From positions 62,001 to 126,000 of the forward strand of contig NZ_CAJGZM010000002.1 in the NCBI RefSeq assembly GCF_904846175.1: a DNA stretch of 64,000 nt, read 5' to 3'. The DNA comes from Psychrobacter immobilis (GTDB lineage: Bacteria; Pseudomonadota; Gammaproteobacteria; Pseudomonadales; Moraxellaceae). The notes beneath the pieces were generated by a model, which ran no database searches, had not been told where the DNA came from, and saw only the letters and a list, made by a program, of their open reading frames with translations. Of this stretch, positions 54,671 to 63,347 are shown piece by piece. Made by a program: the position numbers and the translations under genes. The stretch's first letter is position 1; each line of letters starts with the position of its first letter.

Positions 54671-55870
54671 TTACTCGCTAGCATCTTCTTCAATCTTTAC
54701 GCTGACCATGATTGAGCGGACTTGGCAGGGAATGATTTGCTGAGAGATATCAGCCAGTTTTGGCTTATCAGTTAAGCCCAGCCAATAGCCGAATCCAACT
54801 TGGGTTAAATCGACCCCGCTATGGGTGGTGTAATCAATGCCACCAGAGGGGCGGCTGTTAATTTCAAGCACTCGATGCTGACCGTCATCGTCGGCTTTGG
54901 TTTGTACGCTAACGATACCATCGCAGCCAAAGGCTTTAATCAAAGGAATAACCACATCCATGACCGATTGCTCGTAGCTGATATGCTGAATTTTCCCCGT
55001 TTTATAACGGGTGACGGCCGCCAATACTTCGCCATATTCGCAAACGACATCGATAGAATATTCTTGCCCTGATAAATAAGGCATCAGTAACATAGGAATA
55101 GGGCGCTCATGCACCATTAGGCTGTTTGCATAGGCATTGATAAACTGCATGGTATTGATTTTTTTCTCTTCGGTAAAGTATAAATGCTCAAAGCTATCGT
55201 AAGGCTCGCTTGCTTCTTTGCCCGCATTTTTACCAGCCTCTTTATCCGCTTCTTTAACTTTGCCTAAACGCCAAAATCCTTGCGCAAAAATACCCGTAAC
55301 CGGTTTGACGCATAAAGGCTGATGACCGTGCGTAGCAAGTAATGCCTCAAGCTCTGCGAGAGTATCAAAGCGCCATGCATCGGCAACGGGAATATTATGC
55401 CCGTAGCATTGCTGCATAAAGGCAAATTTATCATCTATTGCTTCTAACGCCGCCACACTTGTCGCGCCAGTTAATAAACGAATACCTGCTGACGCAAATT
55501 TTTCGCGATGAGTTTCATAATCAATACCATTGCGTCCAGTGAGTAATACTTTCACGTTGTTTTTCTGAGCTTGCTCTAAGACAAACTCCCAACGCGGCAT
55601 CAATGGCTCAACAGATTCGGGCATTGCTTGCTCATCGCTGTCTGTGGCGCTTGTAGATGGCTCACGGTAAACACTATCGGCAAACTCAAAAATCTCAGGT
55701 CTATTATGACGGTGTGACGCGATAATGTTAAATGGTTTATCAGATTGGGTTTTTAATGCTTGCAGGCTGGCTAACATATCACGCTGGCTTGACTGACCTT
55801 CAGCTAACCAAACGGCAGATGGCGCGGCAGTCGACGTTGTATGAAGGCTTTCGTTAGCAGGGGTTTTCAT
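54671..55870 (-). CDS. Ter-linked ATP-grasp ligase
   Basis: A 399-residue ATP-grasp protein that would join a carboxylate to an amine with acyl-phosphate chemistry. Preceding-Rossmann-type start (AVWLAEGQSSQRDMLASLQALK), KPVTGIFAQGFWRLG with the ATP-binding Lys, PYLSGQEYSIDVVCEYGE, and metal-site RVLEINSRPSGGIDY. First gene of the six-gene minus-strand operon of the Ter island and divergent from terA. Amide or peptide-bond formation in an unknown metabolite is the likely job. Confidence 0.83.
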   Translation of the reverse strand: MKTPANESLHTTSTAAPSAVWLAEGQSSQRDMLASLQALKTQSDKPFNIIASHRHNRPEIFEFADSVYREPSTSATDSDEQAMPESVEPLMPRWEFVLEQAQKNNVKVLLTGRNGIDYETHREKFASAGIRLLTGATSVAALEAIDDKFAFMQQCYGHNIPVADAWRFDTLAELEALLATHGHQPLCVKPVTGIFAQGFWRLGKVKEADKEAGKNAGKEASEPYDSFEHLYFTEEKKINTMQFINAYANSLMVHERPIPMLLMPYLSGQEYSIDVVCEYGEVLAAVTRYKTGKIQHISYEQSVMDVVIPLIKAFGCDGIVSVQTKADDDGQHRVLEINSRPSGGIDYTTHSGVDLTQVGFGYWLGLTDKPKLADISQQIIPCQVRSIMVSVKIEEDASE

Positions 55871-56183
55871 AATTCTCTCAGCGTTATCATAAATTTTAGA
55901 AGGGAATAACTGGGACTGGCATTTAATAAGGCGATAACCAAAGGCGCAATACGGAGTTGGTCAACAGCGTTGGTTATAGCAGGGTCTATTATATACAAAT
56001 GCTAAGCGTTATAAATGCGGCTGACAAAATAGCATTAAGTATTTGTAAAAATATTTTTGCAGGGTTGTTAACGCTTTGTTGAACAGGCGTGCGCTTTAAA
56101 AATCAGCCGTTATCCATGCTACTATATAGCGATAGCCAACAGCACCCATATCAACAAATAATAAATAACCTAAAGGATAAATG
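55871..56183. other. Divergent promoter region of the Ter biosynthetic operon and terA
   Basis: 313 bases. It must hold promoters for both directions. A TTGAAC (56079) and a TATATA (56124) can be seen but not at normal spacing, so no promoter is called. AAAGGA at 56172-56177 is the terA ribosome site. Confidence 0.45.
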
Positions 56184-57467
56184 ATGAGTCAACCTCAAAA
56201 ACTGATTGCTGGCGCCAATGCGCCGCTACCAACGGATAATATCAGCATCCGTATTTTAAGCCAAAGTGCTATCGATTGTGCCGCTTATCGTTTGACCACT
56301 GATGGCAAAGTACGCGGCGATGGTGACATGATATTTTATGGTCAGACGCGTAGCGATGATGGTAGCGTAAGCTTCCGTGGTCATGATAGCGATGGATTTT
56401 TTGATATTAATTTACCTACGCAGCCAGCAAGTATTGAGAAGATAGCCCTCGCGTTTTCTAGTGCGCAAACGCTTGCTCAAGTTGGTGATGTGGATATTCA
56501 AGTCTTACAAGGCAGCCAAGTGCTGATGACTTGCCAACTAAGCGCTGCTGGACGTAGTGAAAAAGCGATTATCTTAGCGGAATGCTACCGCCGCCAAGGT
56601 AGCTGGAAGTTCCGTTTTATCGCCCAAGGTTTTGAGGGTGGTTTAAAACCTTTGTCTGAGCATTTCGGTGTTGAGATTGCCGATGAAGCGCCAGCTCAAA
56701 GCCAGTCACAAAATCAAGCACCAAGCCAGTCTCAATCTATTAATACGCAAAGACCTATCAATACGCAAAAAGCTGGTAGTGTGCCTCAAACAACTACGCC
56801 ACCGCCAATTCCTACAGCTTCTCCAAATCCGTCAATTAACCTAAGCAAAATTACCTTAACCAAAAACCAATCTAGCATCAATCTAAAAAAACGTGATGAT
56901 TTTGGTAAAATTTCTGTCAATCTTAATTGGAATCAACGCCCAGATAGCAGTATGCAAGCGCCTAAAAAAGGCTTGCTCGGCGACCTATTTAAGCAGCATA
57001 AAGCCGCTGGTATTGACCTTGATGTTGGAGCGATGATTCATCTGAAAAACGGTGAAAAAACGCTGATTCAAGCTTTAGGGAATCGCTTTGGTAACTTACA
57101 ATCAGCGCCTTATGTCTTGTTGCGTGCCGATGATAGAACCGGACAAGTCAGCGGCGGTGAGTGGCTCGATATCAATGGGCAACAGTGGTCGCAGATTGAA
57201 GAAGTCTTTATCTTTGCTTTCATTTATGAAGGCGCACCAAACTGGGCACAAACCGATGGCGTGGTGACCATTCATGCACCCGAACAGCCGCCGATTGAAA
57301 CCCGTTTGACAGAAGGTGCTGGTAATTTACCAATGTGCGCCATCGCACGTTTGGTCAATCAAAATGGCAGTATCAATGTTGAACGTATTAATGAGTATTT
57401 TAAAGGCCATCAAGAGATGGATAAAGCCTTTAATTGGGGCTTTAGCTGGAAGCGTGGTAGCAAGTAA
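56184..57467 (+). CDS. terA: TerA-type protein, two TerD-family domains
   Basis: A 427-residue tellurium-resistance TerA-like protein. Residues about 20-165 form a TerD-type domain (KVRGDGDMIFYGQTRSDDGSV, KAIILAECYRRQGSWKFRFIAQGFEGGL); a Ser/Gln/Pro-rich linker follows (166-215); the second domain has the TerA marks GIDLDVGAMIHLKNGEK, VLLRADDRTGQ, VFIFAFIYEGAPNWAQTDG and EYFKGHQEMDKAFNWGFSW. Ter proteins act in the cytosol, bind Ca2+ and may form a complex at the membrane with TerC. ATG 56184 has better spacing to AAAGGA than 56181. Divergent from the biosynthetic operon. Confidence 0.9.
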   Translation: MSQPQKLIAGANAPLPTDNISIRILSQSAIDCAAYRLTTDGKVRGDGDMIFYGQTRSDDGSVSFRGHDSDGFFDINLPTQPASIEKIALAFSSAQTLAQVGDVDIQVLQGSQVLMTCQLSAAGRSEKAIILAECYRRQGSWKFRFIAQGFEGGLKPLSEHFGVEIADEAPAQSQSQNQAPSQSQSINTQRPINTQKAGSVPQTTTPPPIPTASPNPSINLSKITLTKNQSSINLKKRDDFGKISVNLNWNQRPDSSMQAPKKGLLGDLFKQHKAAGIDLDVGAMIHLKNGEKTLIQALGNRFGNLQSAPYVLLRADDRTGQVSGGEWLDINGQQWSQIEEVFIFAFIYEGAPNWAQTDGVVTIHAPEQPPIETRLTEGAGNLPMCAIARLVNQNGSINVERINEYFKGHQEMDKAFNWGFSWKRGSK

Positions 57468-57496
57468 GCGCTTTAATAGTATTATTTAATACAAAA

Positions 57497-57531
57497 AATC
57501 AGCCCGTCTATTATAAATAGACGGGCTGATT
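57497..57531. terminator. Bidirectional hairpin terminator
   Basis: Perfect 16-bp stem AATCAGCCCGTCTATT with complement and a 3-base loop, between convergent terA and the TerD-family gene. Confidence 0.8.
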
Positions 57532-57574
57532 GCTTATAGATTGCTAACAGTCTTACAAGTTATGCTGGAATGAA

Positions 57575-58183
57575 TTAAGCATGCGGTGTGATAGCCGGCA
57601 TCAAATCATGGAAAGTACGACCAGAAGCCGTTTCACCAATCGCATGCATTTTCCACTCATTATTATGACGATACACTTTTGCCATAATCATTGCCGTATG
57701 AGTACCTTGCGACGATAAGTTATAGCGCGCCACTTCAGTATTGTTATTGGCATTGACGATACGGCAAAAGGCGTTTTCTACCGTTTCAAACGTCTGACCA
57801 GTGAAGCTATTGACCGTAAAGACCAGTGAAACTACATTAGCTGGAACTTTCGATAAATCAACGTTGATGACTTCATCATCACCGTCGCCATCACCAGTGC
57901 GATTATCGCCAGTATGCAGGATGCTGCCATCTTTTGATTGTAGCTGGTTGAACCAAATCGCATCGACCGCTTGTTTATTGGCATCAAACATAATGCATGA
58001 AGCGTCTAAATCGATAGAGTCGCCGCCGCTACCGCCGCCAAATAACTTGCCTAGGAAGCCGCCTTTTTTCTCTTGCGCTCCTTGAAATACGTCCCAACCT
58101 AAACCCAGTTTTACTTGAGTAAGCTCACCGCCAGCTTCTTTGCTGAGGGAGATTTTTTGACCCTTTTGTAGACTAACTGCCAT
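57575..58183 (-). CDS. TerD-family protein with Gly-rich insertion
   Basis: A 202-residue TerD relative (TerX/TerZ-like). Core: SLQKGQKISLSKEAGGELTQVKLGLGWD, DSIDLDASCIMFD, the Ca2+ motif GDNRTGDGDGDDE, FETVENAFCRIVNANNNTEVARY and AMIMAKVYRHNNEWKMHAIGE. Between the first and second strands it carries an inserted KKGGFLGKLFGGGSGGDS, absent from TerD and TerE. Calcium ligands are intact. Probably part of the same Ter complex; next gene upstream on the same strand is the AIM24-family protein. Confidence 0.9.
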   Translation of the reverse strand: MAVSLQKGQKISLSKEAGGELTQVKLGLGWDVFQGAQEKKGGFLGKLFGGGSGGDSIDLDASCIMFDANKQAVDAIWFNQLQSKDGSILHTGDNRTGDGDGDDEVINVDLSKVPANVVSLVFTVNSFTGQTFETVENAFCRIVNANNNTEVARYNLSSQGTHTAMIMAKVYRHNNEWKMHAIGETASGRTFHDLMPAITPHA

Positions 58184-58313
58184 GGGAAAATCCTTATAAT
58201 AATTGTGAGTGGAGTAATTAATCTTTTAGTACTGTTTTTTAGTTATTAATCTCTACGCTGTTTTATAGCTATCAATCTCGGCTATAAACTTTAATTATAA
58301 AATAAAACTTAAA

Positions 58314-59066
58314 TTATAAGATATTATCTAAAAAACCACTGCTGCCACCACGACCACCTGAGCTAGTACCTAAAATGCTTTGTAGCCAGCCTTGATAGCT
58401 ATCACGATTGCGCGAGCAGATAATGACTTTGCCAGTTCCTGAGAAATTTAAAACCATCCCTTCGCCGCTAGTGACCGAATTGATGATATTACCTATAAAA
58501 CCTTTTTTCTTACTGGTGGCGACCGATAGCTTGTATTCTAAACGTGAGTCCCAGCAGACCACATGACCGTTATCAATGATGACATCTTTGCCAGGTTCGA
58601 CATCAATCTCAAATAGCGAGCCAAAGCCTGATACCACTACCTGACCATTACCTTGGGTTTGCATCACCATAAAGCCGCCAGTATCTCCAAAGACAGCGCC
58701 ACCTAAGTTACGCTGAATTTTAGCTTTGACTTCGACACCTGTTTGCGCCGCTACAAATGCACCGTCACTAAGCGTATATTGCTGCGCGCCGACATCCAAT
58801 ATTTGCATATCACCATCTAGCGTTGGTGCCAGCAAACAATCACCTTCACCATTGACGGCTTCAATCTGCTGTTGGAATAGTGATTCATCATTAGCAAAAC
58901 GGCGCATCAGTGACTGCATGAGTCCGCCTTGTAGCTTACCTTTCAGCTCAAGGTTCGACTCCATCATCACCATAGCATTGGCTTCACAATAAATAGAGTC
59001 GCCTTTTTTTAAGTTACAATGCAAAAAAGGTTCAATAGTGCCAATTAAGCTAAACGTTGCGGCCAT
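58314..59066 (-). CDS. AIM24-family (TIGR00266-type) protein
   Basis: A 250-residue beta-rich protein of the AIM24 type, with the usual LKKGDSIYCEANAMVMMESNLELKGKLQGGLMQSLMRRF and GFGSLFEIDVEPGKDVIIDNGHVVCWDS. The C-terminus is Gly/Ser-rich. The family is of unknown function but is often tied to Ter clusters. Start placed at ATG 59066; the longer frame uses a TTG. AAGGA lies 11 bases before. Confidence 0.83.
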   Translation of the reverse strand: MAATFSLIGTIEPFLHCNLKKGDSIYCEANAMVMMESNLELKGKLQGGLMQSLMRRFANDESLFQQQIEAVNGEGDCLLAPTLDGDMQILDVGAQQYTLSDGAFVAAQTGVEVKAKIQRNLGGAVFGDTGGFMVMQTQGNGQVVVSGFGSLFEIDVEPGKDVIIDNGHVVCWDSRLEYKLSVATSKKKGFIGNIINSVTSGEGMVLNFSGTGKVIICSRNRDSYQGWLQSILGTSSGGRGGSSGFLDNIL

Positions 59067-59192
59067 GGGGTGCAAATCCTTGTATCAATATTAAAATAGT
59101 GATTTAATTTTTTTAAAGTTATTTCTTTGTTTTTAAACGCCTGTATAAAGAATTCTATCTAAAAGCAAACTTTTGCTAGCCAATTACTTTTA

Positions 59193-59237
59193 AAGCCATC
59201 AAATGTGATAATTGGACACACTTGATGGCTTTTTTTG
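59193..59237. terminator. Hairpin after terE
   Basis: AAAGCCATCAA against TTGATGGCTTT with a longer inner part; seven T follow on the plus strand, only three on the minus strand where terE ends. Confidence 0.6.
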
Positions 59238-59261
59238 ATTCTACAAATTCAGCTTGTAATC

Positions 59262-59837
59262 TTAAACATTAACACCAAAAGATGAAGCTAATGGACCTAG
59301 ACCGCCGCTAAAGCCTTGACCAACTGCACGGAATTTCCAGTCACCAGCATGGCGATATAATTCACCAAAAATCATTGCGGTTTCAGTACTACCGTCTTCT
59401 GATAAGTCATAACGTGCGATTTCAGCTTCGCCATTATCATTTACCACACGGATGTAAGCGTCGCCAACTTGGCCAAAGTTTTGGTTACGGGCTTGGCCTT
59501 CATAGATAATGGCACAGATAGCAACTTTGCTGACGTCAGCTGGGATACTAGCTAAGTTGATTTTAATTTTTTCATCATCGCCGTCGCCTTCACCAGTACG
59601 GTTATCGCCTGTGTGCTCAACCGCACCGTTGTCTGACTTTAAGTTATTAAAGAAGATAAAGTCTTGGTCGTTGCGGACTTTGCCTGCTTCATTGACCAAA
59701 AAGCCAATCGCATCTAAGTCAAACTCTTGACCGTCAGTAGCACGTGGATCCCAGCCTAGACCGACAGTAATATTGGTTAAACCTGGCGCTTCTTTTGATA
59801 AGTTTACGTTGCCGCCTTTTGTTAAGCTAATAGCCAT
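59262..59837 (-). CDS. terE: Tellurium resistance protein TerE-like
   Basis: A 191-residue single TerD domain, nearest to TerE by eye ([49 protein letters not shown] end). The Ca2+-binding signature [17 protein letters not shown] is complete, as are [15 protein letters not shown] and [23 protein letters not shown]. It is cytosolic. Assignment to TerE versus TerD rests on small differences. Neighbour upstream is the divergent yhhQ. Confidence 0.9.
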   Translation of the reverse strand: MAISLTKGGNVNLSKEAPGLTNITVGLGWDPRATDGQEFDLDAIGFLVNEAGKVRNDQDFIFFNNLKSDNGAVEHTGDNRTGEGDGDDEKIKINLASIPADVSKVAICAIIYEGQARNQNFGQVGDAYIRVVNDNGEAEIARYDLSEDGSTETAMIFGELYRHAGDWKFRAVGQGFSGGLGPLASSFGVNV

Positions 59838-60111
59838 ATAAATATCCTTTGGATTAATAGTTAAGTGGATTTGGTTTTATAAAATAAACTAAAAATAGGG
59901 CAGTGATTACTCTTTTAGCGAAAGTAACTGACTTAGCGAAAGTATCTGAGCGTAGAAGGTAAATAAATCGACCTGTACGCCATGTCCTGCCTATCATTAC
60001 GTTTTACTATACTAAGCGTTTGCTTACTAAGCAAGGCGTATTTTGTGTGCCTATCTGACAGTTATATTTTTATTTATAAAAAAAGGGATTTATGGCGATA
60101 TCAGACCTATT

Positions 60112-60141
60112 TTGGCTATTTATCTTATTATGATTTATAAT
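60112..60141 (+). promoter_or_regulatory. Promoter of yhhQ
   Basis: TTGGCT (60112-60117), 18-base spacer, consensus TATAAT (60136-60141). The start would fall at about 60148, just where the riboswitch begins, giving a leader of about 40 bases. Confidence 0.7.
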
Positions 60142-60147
60142 AGCGCG

Positions 60148-60181
60148 CCCAGGTTCCCTCTACCCTGACTTAAAAAAAGGA
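60148..60181 (+). ncRNA. Class I preQ1 riboswitch (putative)
   Basis: The leader fits the preQ1-I pattern: stem P1 CAGG/CCTG (60150-60153 with 60064-type partner 60164-60167), ten-base loop in the conserved form GGTTC-N5-ACCC, then an A-rich tail ending AAGGA. The loop C57-C58 can pair with G79-G80 as pseudoknot P2, and this GG is the core of the ribosome-binding site 6 bases before the yhhQ ATG. Ligand binding would thus hide the site and stop translation, the known mechanism of this class. P1 has only four pairs, which is short but within this tiny class. The gene behind it is a queuosine-precursor transporter, a usual target. Confidence 0.75.
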
Positions 60182-60187
60182 CTCTTT

Positions 60188-60847
60188 ATGAGCAGTAGTA
60201 CACTTTTAACCACCCCGATTCAATCTATTCGCTACAGCCGTGCTTTATTCTGGCTTGCGAGTCTGCATATCTTTATCATCGCTATCAGTAATTACTTAGT
60301 GCAAATACCTGTCGGGCTATTTGGTTTTATTACCACATGGGGCGCCGTCACCTTTCCGTTTATTTTTCTGATTACTGATTTGACTGTGCGAATTTTTGGT
60401 CAGCAGTTGGCTAGACGTATTATCTTTTTTGCGATGCTTCCTGCACTAGCAATTTCGTACTATTTTTCGGTCGTATTTGCTGATGGACAGTTTGTCGGTC
60501 ATGAGCATCTGCTAGATTTTAATTTATTTGTCTTTCGCATTGTTCTTGCAAGCTTCAGCGCTTATGTCGTTGGCCAGCTTTTAGATATCCAAATCTTTAA
60601 TAAATTGCGCCAACTTAAAACTTGGTGGATTGCGCCCTTAGTATCGACGTTTATTGGTAATCTGGTCGATAGCTTTTGCTTTTTTGCCATCGCTTTTTAT
60701 AAAAGCCCAGACCCTTTTATGGCCTCGCACTGGGTTGAGATTGGCGCGATGGACTACTTGTTTAAGATAGTGATGGGCGTGCTTATCTTTTTACCTTTAT
60801 ATGGTGTGATATTGGCGAAATTGCAGAAAGTGCTGGCAGGGAAGTAA
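60188..60847 (+). CDS. yhhQ: Queuosine precursor transporter YhhQ
   Basis: A 219-residue inner-membrane protein of the VUT/COG1738 family that takes up preQ0, preQ1 or queuine for tRNA modification. About six helices; family marks include ISNYLVQIPVGLFGFITTWGAVTFPFIFLITDLTVRIFG, FRIVLASFSAYVVGQLLDIQIFNKL and PLVSTFIGNLVDSFCFFAIAFY. The start at 60188 is set by AAGGA. The riboswitch placed on its leader supports the function. Lies inside the Ter island but seems to have no Ter role; queE is at 17 kb in this window. Confidence 0.92.
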   Translation: MSSSTLLTTPIQSIRYSRALFWLASLHIFIIAISNYLVQIPVGLFGFITTWGAVTFPFIFLITDLTVRIFGQQLARRIIFFAMLPALAISYYFSVVFADGQFVGHEHLLDFNLFVFRIVLASFSAYVVGQLLDIQIFNKLRQLKTWWIAPLVSTFIGNLVDSFCFFAIAFYKSPDPFMASHWVEIGAMDYLFKIVMGVLIFLPLYGVILAKLQKVLAGK

Positions 60848-61003
60848 AAATAAACAGCTAGGTTGAGGGTATTGAAGATGGTATATATTGGTAAGGTGTT
60901 TTTCATGCATCAAATGTGTATATAAACTCAAATTAACGCCGAAGATTTAGCTAATTATTCAAAAACATTCAATTATTCAGAGTATGCAAATACAGATACA
61001 AAA

Positions 61004-61035
61004 ACAGGTTATACCAATTGCTTGATATAACCTGT
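61004..61035. terminator. Hairpin between yhhQ and terC-like gene
   Basis: Perfect 10-bp arms ACAGGTTATA / TATAACCTGT, 12-base loop. Weak T-run, so efficiency is doubtful. Confidence 0.45.
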
Positions 61036-61110
61036 CATTGCTAATATCTTTTATCAAAGTTCTTTTTACTTAATTTGAAGTTAGTGGTAAAAATTAAACT
61101 AAAATTAAGA

Positions 61111-62178
61111 CTAAGTAATCGACTTCGCTTCGCGCTTACGATAATTGAGTGAAGCGATAAACGCCCAACCAATAAACGCAATACCAATCAGACCAGTGAT
61201 AATCTCTGGTACATGGAATTTCACCGATAACAACATGATGATAGCTAAAGCGCCAATAGCATAATGCGCGCCGTGTTCAAGGTAAACAAACTCATCAAGC
61301 GTGCCTTTATCGACCAAGAAGATAGTCATCGAACGCACAAACATCGCACCGATTGCAAGACCAAGCATAATCACGATAACGTCATTGGTAATCGCAAATG
61401 CGCCAATCACACCATCGAAACTGAATGAAGCATCAAGGACTTCTAGGTATAAGAAGCCGATAATACCGCCCTTCATAATTGCGCTGGTCGCTGCAGCGCC
61501 CGAGCTATTTTCTTCATTTTCTAAATCTGCTTCAAGGTCGCCTTCAAGCATACCCGAAACCACTTGTACGCCAAGGTATACCAAAATACCCCAAATACCG
61601 GCGACTAAGACAGCATTTGACTGTTCAGGATTGGCAAATGATACCGCAATCATCAACACGATAAGCGCTACAAACACGCTCATGGCATCGACTTTACCCA
61701 GTTTTGCCAAACGGCTCTCAAGCCAATCAAACCAATGTACTTCTTTATCGTCAAAGATAAAGTTCAAGAACACCAGCAATAAGAAGATACCACCAAATGC
61801 TGAGATTTCAGCATGATGCGCCAATAATCTGGCTGAATATTCTTTAGGATCGTTTAGCGCTAGGTCGACCACTTGCATAATACCCAAGTCAGCAGTGACC
61901 GCAACGATAACGATAGGGAATACCAAGCGCATACCAAAGACTGCGACTAAAATACCAACGGTTAAAAATATCTTTTTCCAAAATTCGTCCCAGCCTTTAA
62001 GGACTGAAGCGTTGACCACCGCATTATCAAACGATAATGAAATCTCCATGACGGCCAAAATAGCGGTAATAGATAAGGTGGTTATCATACCGCCCATACC
62101 GCCATGTGAATATCCCCACCATGCCGCGACCGCTAGGGCAATGGCCGTGAAGATAAAGTCTAAATAAAAATGTCTCAT
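61111..62178 (-). CDS. TerC-like DUF475 membrane protein
   Basis: A 355-residue integral membrane protein of the DUF475 branch of the TerC superfamily. About nine helices; signature MEISLSFDNAVVNASVLK and the second-half LDASFSFDGVIGAFAIT each place Asp/Glu in helices, the expected metal-ion path. Residues EEVHWFDWLESR follow an acidic loop. TerC-type proteins are the membrane anchor of Ter systems or export Mn2+. Start at 62178 (MRHFYLDF) has AGGA upstream; the longer frame to 62286 lacks one. Confidence 0.88.
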   Translation of the reverse strand: MRHFYLDFIFTAIALAVAAWWGYSHGGMGGMITTLSITAILAVMEISLSFDNAVVNASVLKGWDEFWKKIFLTVGILVAVFGMRLVFPIVIVAVTADLGIMQVVDLALNDPKEYSARLLAHHAEISAFGGIFLLLVFLNFIFDDKEVHWFDWLESRLAKLGKVDAMSVFVALIVLMIAVSFANPEQSNAVLVAGIWGILVYLGVQVVSGMLEGDLEADLENEENSSGAAATSAIMKGGIIGFLYLEVLDASFSFDGVIGAFAITNDVIVIMLGLAIGAMFVRSMTIFLVDKGTLDEFVYLEHGAHYAIGALAIIMLLSVKFHVPEIITGLIGIAFIGWAFIASLNYRKREAKSIT

Positions 62179-62235
62179 GACACATCCTGTCTGGTTGCAT
62201 AAAGCTAAGGTCGGTCTATTATAGACACTAACCAC

Positions 62236-62265
62236 AAAAAAGCGGTTATCGCTAACCGCTTTTTT
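62236..62265. terminator. Intrinsic terminator after terD
   Basis: AAAAAAGCGGTTA, loop TCGC, TAACCGCTTTTTT; on the minus strand it ends terD, upstream of the TerC-like gene. Confidence 0.85.
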
Positions 62266-62440
62266 GCATAATTTTAAACGAAACATAAAGCATTACCAAT
62301 CATTTAACGACTGAAAATTGTGACTATTTTGCAACCACATTTTACAGTTCTAATCACAGCGCATAATGATATAGCATAACTTTAAGTTTTGGACGTGTTT
62401 ATTGTCTAGTTAAAGCTGTTAACACGGGTCAAATATCAAT

Positions 62441-63016
62441 TTAGATATCGACGCCATACTGCTGACACATGGCTTGCAAGCCACCTGAATAGCCTTGACC
62501 AACGGCGCGGAATTTCCATTCACCGTTATGACGATAGACTTCGCCAAATACCATCGCGGTTTCAACAGAGTAATCTTCTGCTAAGTCAAAACGTACCACT
62601 TCCGTGCCAGTTTCTTCATTTACAACACGGATAAAAGCGTTGGCGACTTGACCAAAGTTTTGGCTACGAGCAGCTGCATCATGAATGGTCACCGTGACGA
62701 CGATTTTATCGACATCAGCAGGTACTTGGGTCAGGTTTACTTTAACGACTTCATCGTCACCATCGCCTTCACCAGTACGGTTGTCGCCGGTATGCTCAAC
62801 CGCGCCATTGTCAGATTTTAGCTGGTTGTAAAAGATAAAGTCATGATCGCCGCGTACTTTACCCGCCGTGCTGAGTAAAAATACACTGGCATCCAAATCA
62901 AATTCAGCGCCAGACGTTGCGCGCTCATCCCAACCAAGACCGATAAGTAGCTTGGTCAAATTTGGGTCGGTTTTGGTAAGCGATAAGTTACCGCCTTTAT
63001 TAAGTGATAAAGCCAT
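62441..63016 (-). CDS. terD: Tellurium resistance protein TerD
   Basis: A 191-residue TerD very like the E. coli plasmid protein: [55 protein letters not shown], Ca2+ site [29 protein letters not shown], and [17 protein letters not shown]. Cytosolic Ca2+-binding stress protein. AAGGA precedes the ATG. Alone on its transcript, ending at the hairpin at 62236. Confidence 0.95.
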   Translation of the reverse strand: MALSLNKGGNLSLTKTDPNLTKLLIGLGWDERATSGAEFDLDASVFLLSTAGKVRGDHDFIFYNQLKSDNGAVEHTGDNRTGEGDGDDEVVKVNLTQVPADVDKIVVTVTIHDAAARSQNFGQVANAFIRVVNEETGTEVVRFDLAEDYSVETAMVFGEVYRHNGEWKFRAVGQGYSGGLQAMCQQYGVDI

Positions 63017-63347
63017 GGGGTTATCCTTGTTATTAGAGTGACTAAGGGTTTGATAGTTAAGTTATATAAATAAAAAAAATCGCAATATTGGGATTAAAGC
63101 GCTCGTAAATCTACGCTTCACGGTTGCTTAGCTATTACCTAGTTAGTATTTAGTGACGCTCTATCATAGCAACAAAAAATGACCCAATCAAAGCTGATTG
63201 GGTCATTGTTATGTGTACGGCTATATATAAGATAAGACTGACTATAAAAGACTGTTTTTAAATGCGAATACGATGTTCACATTACAAAACAATGCCTAAA
63301 TGCGCTGATTAACCTTTATAAGTATCTATAAACCTAAACTATAAGCC
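63017..63347. other. Intergenic region terD / rlmL
   Basis: 331 bases. Only the rlmL terminator (63174-63208) and the terD promoter side are present; no gene or other element recognised. Confidence 0.5.
63174..63208 (-). terminator. Intrinsic terminator after rlmL
   Basis: Stem AATGACCCAATCA with complement, loop AAGC; on the minus strand followed by six T. Confidence 0.8.

Larger units (their letters stand above)
59838..60187. other. Divergent region terE / yhhQ
   Basis: 350 bases holding the terE promoter, and at its right end the yhhQ promoter and a preQ1-type riboswitch (listed separately). The central part has nothing recognised. Confidence 0.6.

Noticed and set aside
61301-61816. 171-codon frame opposite the TerC-like gene
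   Set aside because: Antisense shadow of a conserved membrane protein; composition is a mirror of it.
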